Of a stretch of DNA of 64,000 bases, positions 1 to 9,465 are shown piece after piece. The notes beneath the pieces were generated by a model. That model ran no database searches, was not told where the DNA came from, and saw only the letters and a list, made by a program, of their open reading frames with translations. The DNA is from Tuctoria greenei (lineage: Eukaryota > Streptophyta > Magnoliopsida > Poales > Poaceae). The position numbers were made by a program, and so were the translations under genes. Numbering within the stretch: position 1 is the first letter of the stretch; each line of letters starts with the position of its first letter. The stretch lies in the NCBI GenBank assembly GCA_036927565.1, contig JAYESD010000011.1, positions 96,447,178-96,511,177 of the forward strand, read 5' to 3'.

Positions 1-1803
1 TCCGTCTGCACTAGGGGGTTACTATTTTCAACGGACTGGAAGCTAGTGGAGCCGCGACGCGGGAAGCGCCAGCATGATCGTCCCAAACTAGCATCTGACC
101 ATGCTTTGAAGAAGGAGGCACTGTTCCCTGCTGAGGTGGTTAAGAAGGTGCTAGCGGGCCGTTGCTTCTGATGCCTTGCCAGGAACCACTTTGCTGCTCA
201 GTGTCGTTTACCACCAAGGTGTGTTTGCTGCCTCCACAGTGGCCACACTGCTCGTCGTTGTTCTCATCCTTCCTCCTCTGACGCCAACTGGAGCATTCAT
301 CCTCGGCTGCTCGACTCGGCTCCTGATTTTAAGAGTCGGCTAGCTTTTCCTTCGCTCTCGCCACTGGCCCGAGACTCTAGCCACCGTCGACCAGGAAGCA
401 CCTTCCGGGACGTGCTTTGTAGCCCGGGTGAGGAGATGGGAGGTGTAGCGATGACTTTGGATCGATGACCCCGTCATGGTCAAGCCGCTGTCCTCCTCAG
501 TGGAACGATGACGGCAGAGCTAGCGCGTCTACATCACCGCCACATTCTTCTCTCTTTTGTGGGTGATCGGCATACCGCCGTCCCTGCAGATGTCTGCCAT
601 GCTATACAGCAACAAGCCCATCTTCCCATCTGGGATATCTCGGTGACTCCTCAGGATGTTAGTGCTTTCATTGCGTGACTTACTCACCCTGATCAGTGCG
701 ATGCTTTGATTTAGCGGGGTAGCATCTAAGCTGGCAACGCCGAGTTTTGGGTATCACCGTGGACACTGGGAGCTACGACGGCGGGCAAAACATGGCTATA
801 CCGCGTCAAGATCGTCATCGAGGGCCTCCCCTAGTTCGCCAGATGCGCGGATCGGGTCCGACAAATCCTCAGCGATGTCTGCATCTTCAACCACATGGAC
901 TGTGCTATGGCAATGCAGGCGGATCCGATCGAATTCGACTTTTATGGATGGATACCCGATCCTAACCTCCTACCATGCATCAAGAAGGTGACCTTCTTCC
1001 CATCAGACGCGGGAAGGTCCAGCGTCTCTTATGTCCCACCGAATGGGCCTCTGTCGGTTGTACCACCAGAAGGGAACGAGGTGGAGGTTCTTATTCATAT
1101 TGATCACCTTTATGATTTCACCCCGATGCGTCCAGATTCATCCTCTTCAGATGGTAGCGGTCGATTTTCATCGGTCTCTTCCAACTCCGGCGATGACGAT
1201 GGTGCCCCAAGATACTACTGTTGTTTTTGGCTCCCAGGCATTCCAGATGAGGCTGAGGGGCTGCTCCACTGCCTCACCGTCCCACGGGCTGGCTTCCTTC
1301 GACGGCTCATGATCGACGGCCTGCTAGCGACGATGATGACCACTGCCCGCCTCCTAGCTTTAAAGGCTACCAGCGTCCCCAACAAGGTGGGGCCCAGACA
1401 AGTGCCCAACCAGGGGTCCCACCTTCTCAGGGTCGGAGCCAACAGTCTACTCTGCGCAGATCTGGTGGTCCTAATACTACTGAAGCAGGGCGTGGGCACG
1501 ACATTGTGCATGCACGTCCAGCCAGGACATGGGTACCCAGATCGGGACGTGCCATTGCCCCATTGGTGGAGGGACCCGACCAAGCTACGGCTATCGTGGA
1601 GACCAAGCTACATCTCTCTAATAGCTGCTCAAGGCCTACAGGCATCCTGCTGGATGGGACACCGAGATGACACTGATCCTTCCTGGTTGCTCTACAACTT
1701 AGGAAAGGATTCGACCTCCCTTCCCATTCAGGATAGTGTGGACCCAATGCTCGAGGAGCTTTTGGGTTGGTCCGCTGTGAAAACTCGGACATTTCCAGCT
1801 TGA
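1..1803 (+). pseudogene. LINE A ORF1 (gag-like, zinc-knuckle protein), decayed
   Basis: ORF1 proteins of plant L1 elements bind the element RNA. Two closely spaced CCHC-like zinc knuckles can be read at about 148-265, the first interrupted by a TGA codon. The same frame is open again from about 895 to a TGA at 1801. That part holds an acidic, serine-rich stretch preceded by a conserved-looking block (MDCAMAMQADPIEFDFYGW) that I recognise as typical of grass LINE ORF1 C-terminal regions. Between about 460 and 890 the frame is broken by stops and the reading shifts at least once. The 5' end is outside the window, so no start codon can be assigned. Confidence is high that this is LINE ORF1 and moderate for its exact limits. 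Confidence 0.75.
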
Positions 1804-2594
1804 CAGGTAGTGGTTCATGGACCTGCACGATAGTGCAATACCGTTGCGGTTTCGCATGGGATGGTGGCCAATCAAACCATGCCAGAAGGGTGTGAGGCCA
1901 TGCAGTGTGATGGACCGCTTCCTGGATTGGACGGCCAGAAGTCCATCCACAAACTATTCAGCCTGTGGCATCTGGTCTATTGGACGCGCCGCCTACCATG
2001 CCATTGAAGACCAAACGTCACCATCAGAAGGAGACATCCTCTATGGAGCCCACACATAGAGTGCTAGGCAGGCCCCTGCCCCTCAGCGATCCCTATTGCA
2101 CAGCATGCTCAACTCCGCCTCATGAGTATCTTTAACAACACAGCAGACTCGCCTACAGTCCATCTCACCAAGTATAAGGCCGCCTTCTAGAAACCCCTAT
2201 CAAGTCAGACGATTGGAGTGATTCGTGGAGTCCTTAAGATCGACAGCAAGCCGCATGTTAATGCTGCCTATGCTCTCGCGGCGGATGAGGTGGCTGCAGG
2301 CCTCTAGGCTGATGACTACCATCAGTCCTGGGTTGCAGTGTATCATCCTATGTTCTGTTATGTGTAACCGAGTCAGTTTTCTGCTAAGCGTGGTGTGGTT
2401 GACTCTTCCAATATTTTGGGAAGTCCATTGGTTCTTGCTTTCTGTTCAAGCAGCATGTGTAGCACCTGTTGGTTGCTTGTGGTTGTTTCGTTTCAGTGCG
2501 TGTCTAGCTGCTTTGGTAATGTGCTTTGGCTGCTGCTATTGCCTTGTGTCTTGGTTTGATCCAGTTACTATTCAGTTGTTTATTAGTGTTCCCA
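1804..2594 (+). other. LINE A ORF1 tail and ORF1-ORF2 spacer
   Basis: No recognisable conserved domain. The short open stretches here are unrelated to known families and probably represent the decayed ORF1 tail followed by a T-rich spacer (about 2330-2590) leading to the ORF2 start codon at 2595. Confidence 0.5.
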
Positions 2595-4299
2595 ATGGCT
2601 CAGAAGCATTTTAGTACTCTCCCCTGGAATGTCCGCGGCCTCAACCAGCCAGCTAGAAAAATGGTTGTCCAACAATTTCCGCAGACAGAGGCTCCAATGT
2701 TTGTTTGTTTGCAAGAAACTAAATTGTTCTCTATGTCAATCCAACTGCAACGCGAGATCTTGGGTGCCAATCATTCTGGTGTTGAAGTGTTACCAGCTGA
2801 TGGCACACGGGGTGGCATCTTGATAGCATGGGATCCCACTTATGCCCAGGTGCACGATGCAAATATCGGCGAATACAGCTTATATGTTATGGTCCGCCTG
2901 ACAGGATTTGAAGAATCATTTAAATTGACATCGGTCTATGGCCCTTGTGATGACAATGACAAAACTGAATTCTTGGCTGAGCTGGTCAATCTGAAGCCGG
3001 CAGATAATGTGGCCTGGTTGTGTGTTGGTGACTTCAACCTCATCTATCAAGCTTGTGACAAGAACAATGCCAACATTAATCGCCGGCTAATGGGATCCTT
3101 TCGGTGTTCCATAGACACACGTGAGCCTATTGAATATGCTTTACAGAACTGGCGATTCACCTAGAGTAATGAGCGTGTCTATCCCACGATGATTCGATTG
3201 GATCGGATGTTCTACAACAAGGAATGGGACATTACTTTCCCTAATATGCACCTCCGACCATTGTCATCATCCTTATCAGATCATTGTCCGATCCTACTAA
3301 GTCATCTGTTAAGACCTTGGCACCAAGCGATATACCGATTTGAGTCCTTTTGGACTAATGTGCCTGGGTTCCAAGAAACTGTCAAGAATGCATGGGAATC
3401 CACTTCTGTCCAACGCTCTCCAATCATCACCTTCCAGAACAAGTCAAAGCCACAGCTTCATTTCTCCAAAAGTGGAGTCAGTCAGTGTTTGGTAAATGCA
3501 GAGAGCAGCTGGCCATGATAAATGAGTTAGTTCTTCAACTTGATGTTGCTTAGGAACTTCGTGATCTAACAGAGGATGAGATGGTACTGTGACGGGACAT
3601 TAAGGCCAGATTGCTGGGCTTGGCAGCTGTTGAACGAGCCAGACGTAAGCAAGCCTCAAGGGTCACATGGATCAAAGCTGGAGATGCATGTACCTAGTTT
3701 TTCACATGAAAGCGAATGCACGTTCCCAGAAGTTATATATACCTTGCATGAAGCACTCTGTACAAGGATTTACCTCTGTGCACGATGAGATGACTAACAT
3801 ATTACATCAGCACTTACATAATACATTGGGGTCCCCTGTGCAGCGCCAATCAACCTTCCAGTGGAATCAACTACAAATTCCTGCTCTATGAGACCATGAG
3901 CTAGACAAGGAGTTTTCTGCAGAGGAGACAAAAGAGGCAATTCAGGATTTCCCTAATGAAAAGGCAACATGCCCTGATGGTTTTACTACCGATTTCTATC
4001 AGAGTTGTTGGGAGATTATCAAGTCTGATCTGCTGGCTGCCTTCTAGGACATATTCCGGCTGCAAGGTGGATATCTTAAGATGCTTAATAGTGCCATCAT
4101 TACTCTCTTGCCCAAGATAGAGGTAGCTGAACAACCAAATGATTTTCGCCTGATTAGTCTCATTCACTCCTTCGCTAAATTATTCACAAAGGTGCTAGCA
4201 CAGTTGTTGCAGCCTCATCTGGACAATCTTGTTGATCCGGCACAAAGTGCTTTTGTTCGGGAACGTTGTATCCATGACAATTTTCTGTATGTTAGAAAC
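2595..4299 (+). pseudogene. LINE A ORF2 5' half: AP-like endonuclease and start of reverse transcriptase
   Basis: ORF2 nicks target DNA with an exonuclease-endonuclease-phosphatase (EEP) domain and copies the RNA by target-primed reverse transcription. The ATG at 2595 starts the EN domain. WNVRGLN lies at residues 10-16, the QET motif near residue 45, GDFNLI near 3030, and the C-terminal SDHCPI motif near 3280. A TAG at 3162 interrupts the EN domain in frame, and further stops follow at about 3517, 3552 and 3888. The linker before RT reads through 3560-3880. The RT N-terminal block (fingers, with PDGFT and a conserved DFRLISL) occupies about 3940-4299. The reading is cut inside RT at Val-Arg-Asn by the Gypsy-1 insertion and continues at 16022. 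Confidence 0.88.
4295..4299. repeat. Left target-site duplication of Gypsy-1 (GAAAC)
   Basis: GAAAC at 4295-4299 pairs with GGAAC at 16017-16021 (one mismatch). Removing the element plus one copy restores an uninterrupted LINE A RT reading, which supports a genuine 5 bp duplication. Confidence 0.8.
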
Positions 4300-6813
4300 T
4301 GTCACATCTGGTATTAAAAGACGACCAGATGCTTTCCACATGTATGCCAGGATTAGTTCATTTCATACATATGTAGACGAAAGTGAAATACCATTAATAA
4401 TGCCATGTTCGAGTACATCACCTTATTACATAAATGACCCTCCAGGTCTAAAATAAAAGTACATAAGCAGCGGAAAAACATATAAAAGGGCTCCAAGCAC
4501 AGGCATTGTACGGGGATATGCCAGCCTAGAACATCTCATCGGGGTCTCCATAGAAGTCCTGGTTTTCCACCTCTTCGCCTTCATAGACTGGGGGGGGGGG
4601 GGGGGGGGGGTATGCAACTAACAAGTTTGAATACCAACGGTACTCGCAAGTTGGGAAGTTATGACATGAAGTTCACAACAAGGAAGGCAAATGATAGGTA
4701 AAGCACTACAGCAATGCCAACCTACTCTTAATGTTGTTAAGCACTTACATCTAGGTGAAACCCATCCATAAATCCCAAATATACCAGGTAAGTCCAAATC
4801 CAAACCATCCATTATTAAACCATATATGCTAATTATGAATTTGGTTCCAAGCCGCTCGTGTCCGTGAGCACGGCTATCTAGACAGTTTGACAAGACTCAG
4901 CAGAGTGTGTATCCTTTACCCACAGTTCGTGATTTCATCCCCTGTTGCCAGGTGGACTAAGGTAAACCTCCCTGATGCCCGTGGTAGCCAACCACATTAC
5001 ACACTTCCGAAGGTGTGTGGCCAGGAGATCACTACGAGGTGTTTCTGATGGTTCTCGCGACTTGCAATGGGTACTCTAAGGTTTCACCGCTCCGGCACCT
5101 GGAGTCTATTTTCCCTCCGCCAGGTGAAGTCCCCTCTTGAGCCATGCGGGTCCCAAGACAGAATTCTGAACCCATTCCCTGCCCGTTCAATTACCTATGC
5201 TACATCGAGAGAGACCATATTACTAAACCAAGTTGTCACATATACAATTCTGTGGTGATACTAAAGGGCTTAGCAACTTCCTCCATAAACCGGTTCTTAG
5301 AATCCGATAGGTGTCAAGCCCCATACCAAGGTCTTGAGAATGCATGCACCAATCTATACAAAACTCCCTATCAGATTCCTATCTACTAAATTCATATTTG
5401 CCATCAATTCATGAAACATAATACATCAAATATAACTTGCAGATAAGTAGATCATATTTCAATTAAGCATGGCTAAGCGTAAACTAATTAATAGTAAAAC
5501 ACCCAAACCAAGCGATAAGGAATACTAGGGAATAACTAGGGAAACATAGCATAGGATTTATATTTTAATTTAGCATGCATCTAACTAAAACTTAACAAAA
5601 AGGGTGCAAGATGGTCAAGGAACCTGCCTCCAAATTGAGCCTGGTGGTCGACGGGAAATTTTTGCTCTTGAAGATTAAATGTTGGTTCTGGCCCCGACTC
5701 TAGTTTATAACGAAGCATGAAATAATAACATACAATAAGAACACATAGAATGCAAACAATTCAAATAAACATAAATTCCCACGCAAAAGTGATTTTATGG
5801 TTAATTTAATTTATAAGCATAATAGAATTTAGAGTTAAATGAAATTTATTGGGTAAACATATTTTTAACAATTTTTATATCATTTTTTTATTTATTAGAA
5901 ACTTATTATTATTTTCTAGAAATTTTTCTCCTTCAAAATATGCTTAGAATATATTTATAACATAAATGCACATTTTACAATTTTTACACAATTTTTAATA
6001 ATTATTTCTATGTGCAAATCAGTTTTTATGAATTAAATATACTTAAAAAGTATTTTATGATTAATTCAGCAATTTAAATGAATTAATAAAAATAATAAAG
6101 AAAGGAAAATAAATTAAAAACATATTTAAATCTGTTTTTATAATAAATGAAGGACTTTTATTTAATTTCTAGAACTATTAGGGGCTTTTCTGTAAAAACT
6201 GAACTGTTGTAGAGGATTTGGGGCATTGGGAATGGTGAAATCCGAGTGGGGAGAAACGGGTTTTATAGGGGAATGGTGTAGAAATGGGCGGCGGTCATCA
6301 TCGGCACGATGCGACTCTTTATTAGGGAGAAACAGGCGACATTGAATCAGCTGAATGGGGCGGCGGTGATGGCGCGTGCGTTACAGCGCGCGCGAAGCGG
6401 CGGGGACAAAGCACCCAACAGGCGGAGCCGGCTGGCAGCGGAAGGGAGAGGGAAAAAGGGCGCGGGCGTGGGGGCTGACGCACCGGGCCGGGGTGGCAGA
6501 GAGAGGGAGCGGCGTGTGCGCGGGTGAAGTGGGCCGGCACGGAGGAAGGGAGGGAATCGGGTCGGGGCGGGAATTCGGCCCAGGGGTGGTTTTTCTTTTT
6601 CTTTTACTTTTTTTTTTCTTTTTTCTTTCTCTTCTCTTTTATAATTTAATTTTTAAACTAAATTTCTTTTAAATTTGAATTTCAAAATTTTCACACAATC
6701 AACCAAACATGATGCAATTGCCTTATATGAATTTTATTTCCAAAGAAATTTTTTCTTGTAACTCTTCACAATTTCTTTTTTACATTTTTTTCTCCAAAAA
6801 ATTGGGTGTTACA
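4300..6813 (-). repeat. Gypsy-1 left LTR, in inverted orientation
   Basis: This segment is the reverse complement of the 3' LTR. It begins with TGTCACATCTGG (complement of the LTR end at 16005-16016) and ends with GGGTGTTACA at 6804-6813 (complement of the LTR start at 12791). It is about 0.7 kb shorter than the 3' LTR because sequence equivalent to about 13395-14145 is missing. The junction of that deletion is near 6205. A G run of about 21 at 4590-4610 corresponds to a C run of about 9 in the other copy. Confidence 0.92.
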
Positions 6814-6824
6814 ATTGGTCGTTT

Positions 6825-6953
6825 TAATAAGGTGATGTACTCGAACATGGCATTATTAATGGTATTTCACTTTCGTCTACACATGTATGAAATGAACTGA
6901 TCCTGGCATACATGTGCAAAGCATCTGGTCGTCTTTTAATACCAGATGTGACA
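6825..6953 (+). repeat. Forward 3'-terminal LTR fragment of Gypsy-1
   Basis: These 129 bases match 15888-16016, the last 129 bases of the 3' LTR, in the normal orientation and end in GATGTGACA next to the primer binding site. They are what remains of a correctly oriented 5' LTR. Bases 6814-6824 are filler; the first three (ATT) are the complement of the AAT that precedes the 3' LTR at 12788-12790. Confidence 0.9.
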
Positions 6954-6956
6954 AAG

Positions 6957-6968
6957 TGGTATCAGAGC
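6957..6968 (+). promoter_or_regulatory. Gypsy-1 primer binding site (initiator tRNA-Met)
   Basis: TGGTATCAGAGC, three bases after the LTR end. This is the standard plant PBS complementary to the 3' end of initiator methionine tRNA, used to prime minus-strand synthesis. Confidence 0.93.
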
Positions 6969-7136
6969 CGTGTTGCCCGTAGGACGCAAGCCTAGATAGA
7001 AAAGGACGATTTAAGGACTTTACTATTTTGATATATTGTTAATTGCGAAAATTTCTTTGTATTCTTTACCTTGTACTTGTTTCTCTTACTCCTTAATTTG
7101 TTTTCTTACTGACACTTTCCTGTTTCAAAATTGTAG

Positions 7137-8014
7137 ATGGCCAACGTCAGCAGGACTGCCCGTATGTCCACTGGAGGATACCTACCCCACCGTTGGATTG
7201 CTGCCCGTCGCTCCCCACTCAATGACCACCGACATGCCGTGGTGATTCGCACTGATGGAAGAGCTGCAGGACGACTTTGACTTCGACTTCGAGCTATACT
7301 ACGTGATGCCGACTACAGGCTGAGAGACTGTCACTCACCTATCACTCAATCAGGATGCAGCACCCTTACAGGCTAGAGTGGTCATGCAAGCTGTTCATCT
7401 ACTATGGAGATAAGTTACTCAAGGTGCTCTGTACACCTACCTCGAGGAGCTACCGTCGTCATGCTGAACAAGATGTTAGTTGGGAGGCTATCACTTTCTG
7501 GAGTCACTCCTACCGGTACCAGCTGAGGAACACCATGCACGCCTACACACCTCAGCGTCCAAGTGGCACAGGCAACTTCGTCACCAGGTTCGTGGAGGGA
7601 CCCCTGGACCTTCCACAGACTCACTATGCAGTAGATGATGTCGAGCGCCTCAGCATTGTACTCCATAAGGCTCAGCAGAAGATACAGGATGTTCGTGACC
7701 TCGCCACGCACTATGAGAGGTTGGTGAGGAGGTATCGTCTGATCATCGACGAGGACCCTGATGGCTATGCTTCTGATACCTCCATGTGGATCCCGGACTA
7801 CCCTGACCGCCATGTTGGTCAAGGCAATACTAATTCACTGGACCAGACTTCAGACGAGGAGCCATCTTCAGAGGAGCATTATGTGTCGCAGCAGCCCGCT
7901 AACTCTCCTCAACATGGCAACGAGTCCCGTGGAAGCAACTCTGGGTATGATGGAGATGATGATGAACAACCAAATGAGGACCCCGAGGAGGAGGATCCCG
8001 AGGAGCGAGTGTAG
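7137..8014 (+). pseudogene. Gypsy-1 leader ORF before gag, with a histone-H3-tail-like N-terminus
   Basis: An additional ORF between PBS and gag; function unknown. The first ATG after the leader (7137) opens a 47-codon reading ending at TGA 7278-7280. Residues 7-14 are TARMSTGG, followed by further basic and proline residues spaced as in the histone H3 tail (TARKSTGG around Lys9, here Met). After at least one frame change the reading is open from about 7355 to a TAG at 8012. That part contains a helical, charged region (7650-7750) and a very acidic C-terminus (7850-8010, many Asp and Glu). A similar helical-then-acidic ORF sits at the same position in the relic at 37066-37715, so the ORF seems to be a regular part of this group. 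I do not recognise an enzymatic domain. Confidence 0.55.
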
Positions 8015-8262
8015 ACTTCGACCTATCCTTATGACTCAAGATTAAGACATTTACCCATCATTTGTAATAAGAGCGATGTAGTGACATATCTATGTAATCT
8101 TGAGTTGTATGATTTGCTTTGGGAACTTGATTATCCATTTTTGAGTTTGCTTAATGAAATGACTTTTATTGCTCATATTCCTTATTGATGCATATAGTGG
8201 GAAGGTCATATAGAATAGTTTCTCTCTTATCCTCTTATTCTAAAACAACACCCCAACCTCAG

Positions 8263-9465
8263 ATGGCAGGAAGAGGGAGAGGGCGTGGACATGGTGCGCC
8301 ACCCAATCAAAACAATGAAATTCCGTTACCTCAATGGAATGGAAGAGGTGCCCGTGGAGCACCAGCTGCAAACCAAACGCAACAGATGATGGCAATACAG
8401 CTGCAGATGATGCAAAATTTGACACAAATTGTGAACAACATGCAACAGGCTTAGCAAGCACCACCACCCCCTCCACCACCACCACCCCCACCTCCGAGAT
8501 CTTACTTAAGAGACTTTATGAACACTCAACCTCCACGCTTTTCCAATGTTGTGGAGCCTATGGATGCTGACGACTGGATCAAGACAATTGAAAATAAACT
8601 GAGGATTGTTCAATGCCAAGGAAGAGAAAGGGTACTACTAGCGTTGCACCAACTCACTGGACCTGCAGCTGACTGGTGGACTGCTTTTACAGCAGCCCAT
8701 GCTAATCCAGACAACATAACATGGGAGGAATTCAGGGATAATTTTTGCAATCATCATGTACTTGAAGGAGAAATACAAGCTAAGCGTCCGAAATTCCTAG
8801 CACTGAAGCAAGGGAACATGAACATACGGGTATATTTAAACAAGTTTACACAGTTGTCTTGGTACGTCCCTGGAGATATTGACACTGATGCCAAGAAGCA
8901 ATTCTGTTTTAAGGAGGGACTGGACAAGGAGATACAGTTGATGATGTCTTCCAGTGACTATGCTAGCTTTCAACATTTGGTGGATAAAGCTTTTACTGTG
9001 GAAAGAAAGAAGAAGTAGTGTGAGGGAGAAGATCGAAAACGGAAGATGATGATGGGACAATCTTCAAGCAACAATCGTCCCCACTTCAACCCACAACAGT
9101 CGGGACACATGAGTCGTCCTATGGGTAATAGTCAAGGTCAACGATACTCCAACAACTCTTCATTCAGACCTCAAGCGCAGTATGCTCGCCCACAGTACCA
9201 GCAGATGCAACCACAACACCCTCAAATGTATCATTAGTGCCCTATGTCTTCAAATCCTCGACCAATTGGACAACCGCAGCAGAATCAACAAAGAAACAAA
9301 GCTCAAGACACTAATGCTCGGGGAGCTTGCTACATATGTGGTGACAAGGGAAACTACTCCAACAATTACCCGAAGAAGCCATCGCAGCAGAACCAATCTA
9401 GAGCACGGGTTAATCATGTTGTTTTGGAGGAAGCCCAAGACACATCAGATGTGGTGATCGGTACG
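8263..9465 (+). pseudogene. Gypsy-1 gag (capsid and zinc knuckle)
   Basis: Gag forms the virus-like particle that packages the RNA. The start chosen is the ATG at 8263 (MAGRGRGRGHG), after a non-coding stretch. A Gly/Arg-rich then Pro-rich N-terminus leads into the retrotransposon gag domain (about 8530-9000: DADDWI, then a conserved GPAADWW). A CCHC knuckle beginning CYICGDKG lies near 9328; its histidine position reads Asn (GNYSNN), so the knuckle itself looks damaged. In-frame stops at 8452, 9016 and 9235 break the protein. Gag and pol share one frame, as in many plant chromoviruses. Confidence 0.88.

Larger units (their letters stand above)
1..4299 (+). mobile_element. L1-type LINE 'A', 5' part
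   Basis: Left part of a non-LTR retrotransposon carrying ORF1 (zinc-knuckle nucleic-acid-binding protein) and the start of ORF2 (endonuclease and reverse transcriptase). It is cut at 4299 by Gypsy-1 and resumes at 16022, where the RT reading continues without loss. The true 5' end lies left of the window. Both ORFs contain several stops and frame changes, so this is a dead copy. The ORF1-ORF2 order, the EN motif WNVRGLN and the RT motifs place it in the plant L1 group. Confidence 0.9.

Noticed and set aside
6957..6968. tRNA gene fragment suggested by TGGTATCAGAGC and its complements (also 29226, 60900, 33244)
   Set aside because: Each lies two or three bases from an LTR end (or, in the TRIM, directly before one); these are primer binding sites, with no tRNA cloverleaf around them.
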